A stretch of DNA of 64,000 nucleotides. Origin: Pandoraea pulmonicola (GTDB lineage Bacteria; Pseudomonadota; Gammaproteobacteria; Burkholderiales; Burkholderiaceae). Position numbers and translations under genes: made by a program. This document shows positions 18,014-26,833 of this stretch, piece by piece. Each line of letters opens with the position of its first letter. Position 1 is the stretch's first letter. The stretch covers positions 4,278,001 to 4,342,000 of the forward strand of contig NZ_CP010310.2 of assembly GCF_000815105.2 (NCBI RefSeq). Direction: 5' to 3'. Under the pieces are notes generated by a model that was not told the origin of the DNA, did not search any database, and saw only the letters and a program-made list of their open reading frames with translations.

Positions 18014-19102
18014 ATGAAGTCTGCAATCCCGGCCAGTCTGGCCATCCTCTCGGCCGCCTGCGGCCTTGCCTTCAGCACCACCGCCGCCGCGCAAAGCTCC
18101 GTCACCCTGTACGGGATCGTCGACCAGAGCGTGCGCTACCAGAACAACGCCAACGCCAATAACGACGCCTTGTGGCAAGTCACCAACGGCGCCGTGACCA
18201 ACAGCCGCTTCGGCTTGAAGGGTTCGGAAGACCTCGGTGGCGGCTTGAAGGCCATCTTCCAGCTGGAGTCGGGCATCAACCCGCAGAACGGCACGCTGGC
18301 CAATGGTCCGCGCCTGTTCGATCGTTACGCGTACGTCGGCCTGCAGAACCAGTACGGCACGATCAAGATCGGCCGCCAGGCGACCGAGGCCTTCAACGTG
18401 TACGGCGACTTCGACCCGCTCACCATCGGCAACTACGCCAACAACTCGTGGATGTACAACATCACGCGCGGTCGTGTGGACAATGCCGTGAGCTACGCCG
18501 GCACGTTCGGCGGCCTGTCGGTCGGCGCGACCTACGGCTTCGGCAACACCGCCGGCACGATGGCCGCCAGCAACTACTGGGGTGCGCGCGCCTCGTACGC
18601 GATGGGCCCGTTCCAGGTGGCCGGCGTGTATCAGCAAGCCCGTGACGCCGCCAAGCGCGTGCAGCAGATGTGGGGCCTGGGCGGTATCTACAGCGTCTCC
18701 ATCGCCAAGATCTTCGTCGGCTACATGGGCGGCCGCGACCGCAGCGGCTGGCTCGACGGCACGCTCAACGATCCGGCGCACACCGTCACCACCGGCAACC
18801 TGAACGACAATCCGCGCAAGGACACGACGTTCTACCTCGGCACGACCATCCAGGCCATGCCGAACCTTGCGATCACCGGCGCCGCGTATTTCAACGACGT
18901 CAAGAACATCAACGCCCAGGCGGGCGATGCCGGTTCGGGCCGTCGCTATACGTACGTGCTGCTCGCCGAGTACGCGCTGTCCAAGCGCACGCAGGTCTAC
19001 GGCACCGTCGATTACAACAAGGTAAGCGGCGCGGCACGCGTCGAACTGCCGGGTAACTCGACGCAAGTGGGCGTGGGAACGGGTATTCGCCACATCTTCT
19101 AA
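18014..19102 (+). CDS. Gram-negative porin, OmpC-like beta-proteobacterial type
   Basis: A 362-residue outer-membrane trimeric porin. Residues 1-26 are a signal peptide ending AAA before QSSVTLYGIVDQSVRY, the typical first strand. SRFGLKGSEDLGGGLKAIFQ and the closing strand QVGVGTGIRHIF with a C-terminal Phe for BAM recognition are hallmarks. AGGAGA lies before the ATG. Non-specific diffusion of small solutes is expected. It is monocistronic by spacing; the 270-bp upstream gap is AT-richer than the genes but I could not fix a promoter. Confidence 0.95.
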   Translation: MKSAIPASLAILSAACGLAFSTTAAAQSSVTLYGIVDQSVRYQNNANANNDALWQVTNGAVTNSRFGLKGSEDLGGGLKAIFQLESGINPQNGTLANGPRLFDRYAYVGLQNQYGTIKIGRQATEAFNVYGDFDPLTIGNYANNSWMYNITRGRVDNAVSYAGTFGGLSVGATYGFGNTAGTMAASNYWGARASYAMGPFQVAGVYQQARDAAKRVQQMWGLGGIYSVSIAKIFVGYMGGRDRSGWLDGTLNDPAHTVTTGNLNDNPRKDTTFYLGTTIQAMPNLAITGAAYFNDVKNINAQAGDAGSGRRYTYVLLAEYALSKRTQVYGTVDYNKVSGAARVELPGNSTQVGVGTGIRHIF

Positions 19103-19306
19103 ACCGTTGGCGCGACTCGCTCGCGCTTTCCCGGTTTGCATCTTCTGCCGTACGTATGACCCGCCCCGGCTCCGGCCGGGGCGGCGGGGCCCGTTCGCGC
19201 CGGACATTGGCCGTGTCGCCCGCCGCGTGCAAACGAGCAATGACAAGCAATGCTGTACTCATACGGGTGTCGCCCGCGAATCGCATCGGCATCCTCGAGG
19301 TGTGTC

Positions 19307-20782
19307 ATGACGCATTCCCCTGAGTCCTCCCCATCCCGCCCGTCGTCGCCATCGAGCAGCTTCGCGCACATCACCCGCCGCGAACAGGGCCTGCGACGCT
19401 CGCTCACCGCGAGCCAGATGGCCATGATTGCCATCGGCGGCGCGATCGGCACCGGCCTCTTTCTCGGCAGCGGCTTCGCCATCGGGTTCGCCGGGCCGAG
19501 CGTGCTCATCTCGTACGGCATCGGTGCGCTCATCGCGCTCATGCTCATGGGGTGCCTGGCGGAGATGACCGTCGCGCATCCCACCTCGGGATCGTTCGGC
19601 GCCTATGCCGAGCATTACATCGGCCCGTGGGCGGGCTTCCTGGTGCGCTACGCGTACTGGTCGTGCATCGTGCTGGCCGTGGGCGCCGAAGTGAGCGCCA
19701 TCGCGGTGTACATGAAATACTGGTTCCCGCAGGTGCCGGGCTGGTACTGGGTCGCGGGCTTCTCGGCCGCGCTCGTGCTCGTGAACGCCATGTCGGTAAA
19801 CCTGTTCGGCGCCATCGAATATGGCTTCTCGCTCATCAAGATCACCGCCATCGTGGCATTCATCCTGATCGGCGCCTATGTGGTCTTCATCGCGCCGGGC
19901 TCGGTGGCCAGTGCGGGTCACGCGCCCGCCGGCTTCGCCAACTACACCGCGCACGGCGGATTCTTCCCCAAGGGGCTGTGGGGCATGTGGGTGGCCGTGA
20001 TCATCTCCATCTTCAGCTATCTTTCGATCGAGATGATCGCCGTGGCGGCCGGCGAAGCCGAGAACCCGGAGCGGGCCGTGACGCGCGCGTTCCGCTCGAC
20101 GGTCGTGCGTCTCGTGCTGTTCTATCTGCTCACGCTCGCGCTGATGCTCGCGATCGTGCCGTGGACCGCCGCCGGGCAGGACGAGAGCCCGTTCGTGAAA
20201 GTGATGCAGGCGATCGGCATTCCGGGCGCCGCCGGCGTCATCAACTTCGTGGTGCTCATTGCCGCGCTCTCGTCGATGAACAGCCAGCTCTACATCACCA
20301 CGCGCATGATGTTCTCGCTCTCGCGCGCCGGCTACGCGCCCGCGCGCTTCGGCGAAGTGAACAAGCGCGGCGTACCGCTCGCGGCGCTGCTGCTCTCGAC
20401 GGTCGGCATTGCGCTCGCCACGCTCGTGAACTTCCTGTACCCGGAGTCGTCGTTCACGTTCATGATGGCGATCTCGATGTTCGGCGCCATGCTCACGTGG
20501 ATGATGATCTTCGTCACGCACTTCTTCTTCCGTCGGACGTGGCGACGCGAAGCGCATGCGCCGCTGGCATTTCGCATGTGGGGTTTTCCGTGGCTCACGC
20601 TGCTCGGCGCAGCGCTCATGGCCGCCATCATGCTCACCACGCTCTTTACCGGTGTGTTCCGCATGACGCTGATCTTCGGCCTGCCGTTCGTGGCCGTCGT
20701 CCTGCTGATCTACTTCCTCTGGTATCGCCATCGCGACGGCCATCGCGGAACGCAACCGCAGTCGTCCGCCACGCATTCCTGA
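19307..20782 (+). CDS. APC superfamily amino-acid permease
   Basis: A 491-residue, 12-helix inner-membrane permease of the amino-acid transporter (AAT) group. The N-terminal signature MAMIAIGGAIGTGLFLGSG, the segment HPTSGSFGAYAEHYIGPWAG and the loop EAENPERAVTRAFRS match GABA/phenylalanine/lysine permeases such as GabP and PheP. Substrate unknown. I chose ATG 19307, preceded by GAGG, rather than the upstream 19250, because the extra residues are not hydrophobic or conserved. Strong terminators follow. Confidence 0.92.
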   Translation: MTHSPESSPSRPSSPSSSFAHITRREQGLRRSLTASQMAMIAIGGAIGTGLFLGSGFAIGFAGPSVLISYGIGALIALMLMGCLAEMTVAHPTSGSFGAYAEHYIGPWAGFLVRYAYWSCIVLAVGAEVSAIAVYMKYWFPQVPGWYWVAGFSAALVLVNAMSVNLFGAIEYGFSLIKITAIVAFILIGAYVVFIAPGSVASAGHAPAGFANYTAHGGFFPKGLWGMWVAVIISIFSYLSIEMIAVAAGEAENPERAVTRAFRSTVVRLVLFYLLTLALMLAIVPWTAAGQDESPFVKVMQAIGIPGAAGVINFVVLIAALSSMNSQLYITTRMMFSLSRAGYAPARFGEVNKRGVPLAALLLSTVGIALATLVNFLYPESSFTFMMAISMFGAMLTWMMIFVTHFFFRRTWRREAHAPLAFRMWGFPWLTLLGAALMAAIMLTTLFTGVFRMTLIFGLPFVAVVLLIYFLWYRHRDGHRGTQPQSSATHS

Positions 20783-20798
20783 ACTGCGGAATGCAAAC

Positions 20799-20820
20799 GG
20801 GGGCGCCGATGGGCGCCCCC
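20799..20820 (+). terminator. GC hairpin after the amino-acid permease
   Basis: Arms GGGGGCGCC and GGCGCCCCC around a 4-base loop, 17 bp after the stop. It has no T-run; together with the next hairpin it forms a double stop. Confidence 0.6.
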
Positions 20821-20860
20821 GCGATAACGCCAGCCTGTGCTGGCATCGGCGGATGCGGTG

Positions 20861-20886
20861 ACCGGCCCCGACGGGCCGGTTTTTGT
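20861..20886 (+). terminator. Rho-independent terminator
   Basis: Arms ACCGGCCC and GGGCCGGT with loop CGAC, followed by TTTTTG. A well-formed terminator for the permease, and it may also serve the converging TetR gene. Confidence 0.85.
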
Positions 20887-20940
20887 TTGTGCTGCCCCCG
20901 CGTGCGCTGTGGGTCTCTTTGCGCCGCAGCGCCGTCGGAC

Positions 20941-21699
20941 TTACTTCGCCGTCTTGCGTTGCCTGACGAGCCGTTCCAGCAGGTAACGCGTCTGCTCCAG
21001 CACCGCCTCGCGCACCATCCGGTTGCGCTCCGGGTTCGGCTCGCCGCTCCACCCCATCGAGCAATCGATCGAGCGTCGCATCACGCGAAACGCCATGCCC
21101 AGCGTGCTGATGCACACGGCGCGAATACGCATGGCCTCGTTGTCCGGGCTCACGCCGGCCAGCCGCGTCACGATGCCCCCGCCCACCGCGGCAAGGCGGC
21201 TCGAAAAGCGCTCGTGAAACACCTTGAAGCCCGCCTCCGGACCGAGTCCGGCCTGCTCGCGCGCCATGAACATGTGCCAGCCGTCTATCTCCGGCACTTC
21301 TTCGACGAAGCCGGCCTTGCGTTCCTGCAACGCACAGAAGGCATCGATGAGCTGCTTGTCGGTCGCACCGGGATCGGCCACGGTGCGCTCGGCCCCTTCG
21401 ATCGCCTCGCCCATCTGCGACCAGACGAGGTCGACGATGTACTCGACGCACGCCTTGTACACGCCTTCCTTGTTGTCGAAGTAGTACTGGAGCGCCGGCG
21501 CGTTCACGCCCGCTTCGGTCGCGATGTCCCTCGTGGACGCTCCCGCAAACCCGTGCTCCCCGAAACACTTGATCGCCGCGAGGATGATGCGCGCGCGCGT
21601 CTCCTCGCCCCGCTGATATCCGGTGTCGGCCGCATGCCGCGGACGAGCGGCCTGGCGCTGTTCACGCTCGGCCCGCTGAGCACGTGAAGTCACTGTCAT
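20941..21699 (-). CDS. TetR family regulator with CecR-type C-terminal domain
   Basis: A 252-residue repressor. Residues 33-80 form the DNA-binding domain with FGEHGFAGASTRDIATEAGV and NAPALQYYFDNKEGVYKAC, the NxPALxYYF form typical of CecR (YbiH) regulators. The C-terminal half fits the CecR_C dimer/ligand domain. Its first 30 residues are Arg/Gln/Ala rich and probably disordered. It is divergent from a three-gene efflux operon with a strong promoter bearing direct repeats, so it most likely represses that operon. Confidence 0.9.
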   Translation of the reverse strand: MTVTSRAQRAEREQRQAARPRHAADTGYQRGEETRARIILAAIKCFGEHGFAGASTRDIATEAGVNAPALQYYFDNKEGVYKACVEYIVDLVWSQMGEAIEGAERTVADPGATDKQLIDAFCALQERKAGFVEEVPEIDGWHMFMAREQAGLGPEAGFKVFHERFSSRLAAVGGGIVTRLAGVSPDNEAMRIRAVCISTLGMAFRVMRRSIDCSMGWSGEPNPERNRMVREAVLEQTRYLLERLVRQRKTAK

Positions 21700-21741
21700 G
21701 TCGCTCCTTGCTTACAAAAACTTCCGTCAAAAATATAACAC

Positions 21742-21770
21742 TTGACATAAATCGATCAACTGGAATAATT
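21742..21770 (+). promoter_or_regulatory. Sigma-70 promoter of the tripartite efflux operon
   Basis: TTGACA (21742-21747) and AATAAT (21764-21769) are separated by 16 bases, close to consensus. The -10 element lies inside the first copy of a 14-bp direct repeat, so a bound regulator would cover it. The start codon of the operon is at 21802. Confidence 0.7.
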
Positions 21771-21788
21771 CTGCCAACTGGAATAATT
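21757..21788. repeat. Exact 14-bp direct repeat (CAACTGGAATAATT) in the efflux promoter
   Basis: Copies at 21757-21770 and 21775-21788 start 18 bp apart, close to two helical turns less a few bases. The repeat overlaps the -10 element and the transcription start region. It may bind the divergent TetR repressor, or may have arisen by duplication of a promoter segment. Confidence 0.8.
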
Positions 21789-21801
21789 TGAGAAAATTCT
21801 C

Positions 21802-23163
21802 ATGACCAACGCAACCCAGGTCGCTCCCTCAACCACGGCTCGGACGGCCGCCCCCTCGGCCGCCGAAGACAAGACGGCGCCCGCCGCCGACGCCCGCGAA
21901 GCTTCGCGGACCACCCAAACGCCCGAAGCGCCGGCAAACGCCAGCAACGCCAGCACCACCAAGGCGCCGGGCAATCCCCGCCGCAGAAAGATGCTGCTCG
22001 GCGCGCTGGCGCTGGGCGTCGTCGCCGGGCTGGGCTGGGGTGCGCATTGGTGGTTCGTGGGACGTTTCATCGAATCGACCGACGACGCCTATCTGCAGGC
22101 CGACAGCATGACGGTCGCGCCGAAGGTCGGCGGCTATGTGACCGAAGTGCTGGTGCGCGACAACGAAACCGTGACGGTCGGCCAGCCGCTGGTGCGTCTC
22201 GACGGCCGCCAGTACCAGGCGGCGTTCGACGAGGCCCAGGCGACCGTAGTCGCCCGCCAAGCCGACGTCGCGCGCGCTCAGGCGGAGCTCGCGCAGCAGG
22301 CCGCCACGATCGCGCAGGCCCACGCCGAGCTCGACAGCGCCCGCGCGAATGCCGCCTACTCGGCCGGTCAGGTCAAACGGTATGCGCCGCTCGTCGCCAC
22401 GGGGGCGGAAACGGACGAGCGCCTCGCCGAGTTGCGCAACGCCAGCACGCGGGCCGACGCCACGCTCAAGAGCAACGAAGCGAACTTGCAAGCGACTCAG
22501 CGGCAGACGGATACCCTCACGGCGGCCTTGGCGCAAGCCAAGGCGCAACTGGCGGTGGCGCAGGCGAGTGCGCGCAAGGCGGAGCTCGATCTGGCCGACA
22601 CCGTGGTCAAGAGCACGCTGGCGGGACGCGTGGGCGACCGCGCGGTGCGCGTGGGGCAGTTCGCCCAACCCGGCACCCGGTTGCTCACCGTCGTGCCGGT
22701 GCAGAACGTCTACCTGACGGCCAACTTCAAGGAAACGCAGGTCGGCCACATGCGCCCCGGTCAGCCGGTCACCGTGCACGTCGACGCCTTGCCCGGCGAG
22801 CCGATTCACGGCGTGGTCGACTCGCTCTCGCCCGGCACCGGCGCGCAGTTCGCGCTGCTGCCCGCGCAGAACGCCACCGGCAACTTCACGAAGATCGTGC
22901 AGCGCGTGCCGGTGCGCATTCGCCTCGATGTGCCGCCCTCCCTGCGCACGGTGCTGCTGCCCGGGCTGTCGGTCACGGCGGATGTCGACACGCATCGGCG
23001 TGCGACGACTGCGCCGGCGACGCAAGCCAGCGGCACATCGCCCGCCGCGCCGGTCGCCCGGTTGTCGTTGAGCGCACCGCTGGGCGCATCGATCGGCCCA
23101 GCGGCGAGTCTGCCGTCGAACGCCGCACCGTCGACGCCGAACGGCGGAGTGCAACGTGGCTGA
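21802..23163 (+). CDS. emrA: EmrA/HlyD family membrane-fusion protein
   Basis: A 453-residue periplasmic adaptor. A long Ala/Thr/Pro-rich cytoplasmic tail (1-60) leads to one membrane helix (about 64-84). ESTDDAYLQADSMTVAPKVG is the EmrA/HlyD barrel start, followed by the biotinyl-lipoyl half, a coiled-coil hairpin (Ala/Gln-rich, about 150-260) and VKSTLAGRVGDRAVRVGQ in the second lipoyl half. It bridges the inner-membrane pump to the outer-membrane channel. The stop overlaps the next gene by 8 bases, indicating translational coupling. Confidence 0.93.
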   Translation: MTNATQVAPSTTARTAAPSAAEDKTAPAADAREASRTTQTPEAPANASNASTTKAPGNPRRRKMLLGALALGVVAGLGWGAHWWFVGRFIESTDDAYLQADSMTVAPKVGGYVTEVLVRDNETVTVGQPLVRLDGRQYQAAFDEAQATVVARQADVARAQAELAQQAATIAQAHAELDSARANAAYSAGQVKRYAPLVATGAETDERLAELRNASTRADATLKSNEANLQATQRQTDTLTAALAQAKAQLAVAQASARKAELDLADTVVKSTLAGRVGDRAVRVGQFAQPGTRLLTVVPVQNVYLTANFKETQVGHMRPGQPVTVHVDALPGEPIHGVVDSLSPGTGAQFALLPAQNATGNFTKIVQRVPVRIRLDVPPSLRTVLLPGLSVTADVDTHRRATTAPATQASGTSPAAPVARLSLSAPLGASIGPAASLPSNAAPSTPNGGVQRG

Positions 23164-24835
23164 GAGCGACGTCATGCGTTCCACCTCCCCACTCGCGCGC
23201 GACGAGGCGCGCGGTATCGTGGCGACCGGTGCTGGGGGGAACGGGCGTGGTGCCGGTGGCGGCGGTAGTGGCGCGGCCAGTAGCGCCCCCGCTCGCAGCG
23301 GCGCGTCGGCGGCGGACTGGATCGCGGTGGCCGCCGGTGCGCTCGGCGCCCTGCTGGCCACGCTCGACATCTCGATCACGAACTCGGCGCTGCCGCAGAT
23401 TCAGGGGCAGATCGGCGCGTCAGGCACGGAAGGCACGTGGATCTCGACCGGCTACCTGATGTCGGAGATCGTCATGATCCCGCTCGCCGCGTGGCTCACG
23501 CGAGTGCTCGGTTTGCGCCGGTTCCTGATGCTCAATGCCGTCTTCTTCACGCTCTTCTCGATGATGTGCGGCATGTCGAGCAGTCTCGCGGAGATGGTCG
23601 TCGGGCGCATCGGTCAGGGCTTCGCCGGTGGCGCCATGATTCCGACCGCGCAGATGATCATCCGCACGCGCCTGCCGCGCCATCAGATGCCCGTGGGCAT
23701 GGCGATGTTCGGCCTGATCGTGATGCTGGGTCCCCTGCTCGGCCCGGTGGTCGGCGGATGGCTCACGGAGAACGCCAACTGGCGCTGGTGCTTCTTCCTG
23801 AATCTGCCGATCTCGGCGGGCATCGTCGCGCTGCTCATGCTCGGCCTGCCGCGCGAGGCGCCCAACCTGCAGGCGTTCTTCAAGGCGGACTGGCTCGGCA
23901 TCGTGGGCCTCGCCGTCGGATTGAGCTCGCTCACCGTCGTGCTCGAAGAAGGTCAGCGCGAGCGCTGGTTCGACTCGCACATGATCGTCTGGCTCACCGT
24001 GCTTGCGGTGCTCGGCATCGGCATGGTGCTCGTGGCGCAATTCACCGCCGAGAAGCCTATCGTCAAGCTCGCACTGCTCGGCAACAAGAACTATGCGAGC
24101 GTGATCTACATCGTGTTTACCGTCGGCGCGGGACTCTACGGCGTGTCGTACCTGCTGCCGCAGTTTCTCGCGACGATCGCGGGGTACAACGCGCAGCAAT
24201 CAGGCAACATCATGCTGCTCTCGGGGCTGCCCGCCTTCCTGATGATGCCGTTCCTGCCGCGGCTGATCAGTCGCGTGGACATCCGTCTGCTCGTGATTGT
24301 CGGGCTGCTGTGCTTCTTCGGCAGTTGCATGCTCGACATCGATCTGACGGCGCAGAGCGTGGGGCATGACTTTACGCTGTCGCAACTGCTGCGCGGCGTG
24401 GGACAGATGCTCGCGATGATGCCGCTCAACCAGGCGTCGATGGCAGCCGTCGATGCACAGGACGCCGGCGACGCCGCCGGGCTGTACAACATGGCGCGCA
24501 ACCTCGGCGGCTCGGTCGGCCTCGCGCTGCTCGGCACGCTGATCGACCGCCGCACCGACTATCACGAGGCCATGCTGCGCGAGACGATCACCGCCAACAG
24601 CGCACTCGGACAGGAACACCTTGCCGCCAACGCCGCCGGTTTCTTCGCGCAGACGGGCGACTTCGCCCATGCGCAACTGCAGGCGACGGCACAGCTCGCC
24701 GCCGAGATCGCACGACAGGCGAGCGTGATGACGTTTTCCGAAACCTTCTACGCACTGGGGATCGCGCTGCTGCTCTGCGTGCCGCTCGCCCTGCTGCTCA
24801 AGCAACCGGCCGGGTTCAGCTCCGGCGGACACTAA
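23156..24835 (+). CDS. emrB: EmrB/QacA (DHA2) drug exporter of a tripartite pump
   Basis: A 559-residue, 14-helix proton antiporter. LLATLDISITNSALPQIQ and TWISTGYLMSEIVMIPLAAW are diagnostic of EmrB. The start is a GTG at 23156 with GGAG seven bases upstream, overlapping emrA; an ATG at 23174 is an alternative. The N-terminus carries a Gly/Ala-rich stretch (about residues 25-45) before the first helix, longer than in E. coli EmrB. It works with the neighbouring adaptor and outer-membrane channel to expel lipophilic compounds across both membranes. Confidence 0.93.
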   Translation: MAESDVMRSTSPLARDEARGIVATGAGGNGRGAGGGGSGAASSAPARSGASAADWIAVAAGALGALLATLDISITNSALPQIQGQIGASGTEGTWISTGYLMSEIVMIPLAAWLTRVLGLRRFLMLNAVFFTLFSMMCGMSSSLAEMVVGRIGQGFAGGAMIPTAQMIIRTRLPRHQMPVGMAMFGLIVMLGPLLGPVVGGWLTENANWRWCFFLNLPISAGIVALLMLGLPREAPNLQAFFKADWLGIVGLAVGLSSLTVVLEEGQRERWFDSHMIVWLTVLAVLGIGMVLVAQFTAEKPIVKLALLGNKNYASVIYIVFTVGAGLYGVSYLLPQFLATIAGYNAQQSGNIMLLSGLPAFLMMPFLPRLISRVDIRLLVIVGLLCFFGSCMLDIDLTAQSVGHDFTLSQLLRGVGQMLAMMPLNQASMAAVDAQDAGDAAGLYNMARNLGGSVGLALLGTLIDRRTDYHEAMLRETITANSALGQEHLAANAAGFFAQTGDFAHAQLQATAQLAAEIARQASVMTFSETFYALGIALLLCVPLALLLKQPAGFSSGGH

Positions 24836-24841
24836 TCGATC

Positions 24842-26311
24842 ATGACGTTTCACCTTCGCAGGTTGGCCCTCGCGGCCACGCTTCTCGTGACGGGCTGCAC
24901 CGTCGGCCCCGACTATCGCGGCGCGCCCGAAGTGGCGGGCGACGCGCTACGCACCGGCGCGTTCGCTCATGCGGGAGATAGCGTCGACGCGCATGCGCCT
25001 GCCGCGGCACGCTGGTGGACGGCGCTCGACGACCCCCAGCTCACCGCGCTCATCGACGACGCCATCGCGCACAGCCCGGACATCCGCGCCGCACAGGCAA
25101 AGGTGCGGCAATCGCGCGCGAGTCTGCGCAGCCATCAGGCCGATCTGCTGCCGAAGGCGGGCGCCGATCTCGCAATGGTGCGCACGCGCTCGCCGAATCT
25201 CGGTCTACTGAGCGGCAACAATGGGAACGGCGGCGACAGCAATGGACGCGGACCGCTCGACCTCTACGTGGCCGGCTTCGATGCCAGTTGGGAAATCGAT
25301 CTGTTCGGCGGCACGCGTCGCGCCGTCGAGGCGGCCAGCGCGGATGCCGATGCGGCCTCGGAAGACCTGGCGGACGCGCACGTCCAGCTCGCCGCCGAAG
25401 TCGCGCAGGCCTACGTCGCCCTGCGCGACCAACAGGCCCGGCTCGCACTCGTGCGCGATTCGGCGAAGCTCGAAGGCGAGATGCTGGATCTCACGCGACA
25501 GCGGCGTGCGGGCGGCGTGGCGTCGGAGCTCGACGTCGAACGACTCGTCACGCAGGTCGAGCAGACGCAATCGCGCGTGCTGCCGCTCGAAGCCGACGTC
25601 ATCGAATCGCTCGATCAGCTGGCATTGCTCACGGGACGCGCACCCGGTGCGCTCGACGCGGAATTGAAGACGCCCAGGGCACTGCCCAGCGTGCCCGCAA
25701 AGGTGGCCGTCGGCGATCCGGCGGCGTTGTTGCAGGCGCGTCCGGATATTCGCGCCGCGGAGCGGCGTCTTGCCTCGCAGAACGCACAGATCGGCGTGCA
25801 GACGGCCAACTGGTTCCCGAAGCTCTCGATCATGGGCGAACTGGGATATTCGGCGCTCGATCCTGGACATCTCGTGCGCAAGGAGAACTTCAGTTGGATG
25901 ACGATGCCGCGCCTGCAATGGAACGTGCTCGACTTCGGTCGCGTGCAGGCGGGCGTCGACGGCGCGAAGGCCGGACGCGATCAGGCGCAGGCAAAGTATG
26001 AAAGCGCGGTCCTCGCCGCATTGCGCGACGCCGACGTGGCGCTCGCACGTTATGGACATCAGCGCGAGAACGTCCACCGTCTGCGCAGCGTGGAGGCTTC
26101 GGCCACGCGCGCCGCGACACTCACACGTCAGCGCTATCGCGCCGGCACGGCGAGCACGCTCGATTGGCTCGATGCGGAACGCACGCGCTTTTCCGCCGAA
26201 CAGGATCGGATCGCCGGAGACGCACAGTTGCTCAAGTCGTTCGTGACGCTGCAAAAGGCGTTGGGGTTGGGATGGCAAGTCGGGCCGACGATGGAGACGG
26301 CGGTGAACTGA
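24842..26311 (+). CDS. NodT/OprM family outer-membrane efflux lipoprotein
   Basis: A 489-residue TolC-like channel. The signal peptide ends in a lipobox (LLVTGC, Cys19), followed by TVGPDYRGAP, typical of NodT-type factors. Two repeats of the helical barrel pair are visible, and DASWEIDLFGGTRRAVEAAS and RPDIRAAERRLASQNAQIGV are family motifs. It lies 6 bp behind emrB and completes the pump operon. A hairpin at 26314-26341 follows the stop. Confidence 0.93.
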   Translation: MTFHLRRLALAATLLVTGCTVGPDYRGAPEVAGDALRTGAFAHAGDSVDAHAPAAARWWTALDDPQLTALIDDAIAHSPDIRAAQAKVRQSRASLRSHQADLLPKAGADLAMVRTRSPNLGLLSGNNGNGGDSNGRGPLDLYVAGFDASWEIDLFGGTRRAVEAASADADAASEDLADAHVQLAAEVAQAYVALRDQQARLALVRDSAKLEGEMLDLTRQRRAGGVASELDVERLVTQVEQTQSRVLPLEADVIESLDQLALLTGRAPGALDAELKTPRALPSVPAKVAVGDPAALLQARPDIRAAERRLASQNAQIGVQTANWFPKLSIMGELGYSALDPGHLVRKENFSWMTMPRLQWNVLDFGRVQAGVDGAKAGRDQAQAKYESAVLAALRDADVALARYGHQRENVHRLRSVEASATRAATLTRQRYRAGTASTLDWLDAERTRFSAEQDRIAGDAQLLKSFVTLQKALGLGWQVGPTMETAVN

Positions 26312-26313
26312 AG

Positions 26314-26341
26314 GATGATGGCCCGATGATGGGCCATCATC
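26314..26341 (+). terminator. Perfect 11-bp hairpin after the efflux operon
   Basis: Arms GATGATGGCCC and GGGCCATCATC around GATGAT, 3 bp after the stop. No T-run follows, so it may be a Rho-assisted end or a transcript-stabilising hairpin. Confidence 0.55.
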
Positions 26342-26433
26342 GTGGCACGGCGAAACGCGCGACGTGCAAACCCCGGGGACGAGATGCCGGATGAAGCTTC
26401 GCGCACGATACGCGTTATTTCGTCGCCGGAAAT

Positions 26434-26468
26434 GAAAAACGCTCCAGAAGCTTTCGCCTCTGGAGCGT
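26434..26468 (-). terminator. Terminator of the downstream tRNA-Arg
   Basis: Read on the minus strand: ACGCTCCAGA, a 10-base loop, TCTGGAGCGT and then a run of T. It starts 15 bp beyond the encoded CCA of the tRNA at 26483-26559. Confidence 0.85.
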
Positions 26469-26482
26469 CTTGCCAACTGAGT

Positions 26483-26559
26483 TGGCGCGGCTGGCAGGAT
26501 TCGAACCCACGACCCCTTGGTTCGTAGCCAAGTACTCTATCCAACTGAGCTACAGCCGC
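26483..26559 (-). tRNA. tRNA-Arg (anticodon ACG), copy 1
   Basis: The minus strand gives a complete cloverleaf: acceptor GCGGCTG/CAGCCGC, D arm with AGTTGGATAGAG, anticodon stem CTTGG/CCAAG with loop CTACGAA, T arm GTGGGTTCGAATCCTGC and an encoded CCA. The anticodon ACG (wobble A becomes inosine) reads CGU, CGC and CGA. Its sequence is identical to the upstream copy at 26714-26790. It has its own terminator, and as another terminator separates the two copies it probably needs its own promoter, which I could not identify. Confidence 0.97.
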
Positions 26560-26674
26560 ACGTACTGCACGAGACACCGATCAAGCGATCCTGCTGCTGT
26601 CGGCGTTTGCCTTCTCGACGACGCGGGCCGAATGTAGATGACATGCGGCGCGTCACCGGGAAGGACTCTCCCGA

Positions 26675-26705
26675 AAAACTAAGGGTCTCCCCGTGAGGAG
26701 ACCCC
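26675..26705 (-). terminator. Terminator between the two tRNA-Arg genes
   Basis: On the minus strand GGGTCTCC and GGAGACCC enclose a 6-base loop and are followed by TTAGTTTTT. It ends transcripts from the tRNA at 26714-26790. Confidence 0.85.
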
Positions 26706-26713
26706 GAATTAGG

Positions 26714-26790
26714 TGGCGCGGCTGGCAGGATTCGAACCCACGACCCCTTGGTTCGTAGCCAAGTACTCTATCCAACTGAGCTACAGCCGC
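26714..26790 (-). tRNA. tRNA-Arg (anticodon ACG), copy 2
   Basis: A second 77-base copy of tRNA-Arg(ACG), with the same acceptor, anticodon loop CTACGAA, T arm and encoded CCA as the first. It is the upstream gene in the direction of transcription, with a promoter at 26805-26833 and a terminator just beyond its 3' end. Confidence 0.97.
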
Positions 26791-26804
26791 GTCGTGAGAA
26801 CAGA

Positions 26805-26833
26805 ATTATGTAAGAAAGCTGCCCGCCACGCAA
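26805..26833 (-). promoter_or_regulatory. Promoter of tRNA-Arg copy 2
   Basis: On the minus strand TTGCGT and CATAAT are separated by exactly 17 bases, placing the transcription start a few bases before the mature 5' end at 26790. A good sigma-70 fit for a stable-RNA gene. Confidence 0.7.

Noticed and set aside
19259..21568. 769-codon minus-strand frame across the permease and terminators
   Set aside because: It crosses two hairpins and has no family similarity; the permease is on the plus strand.
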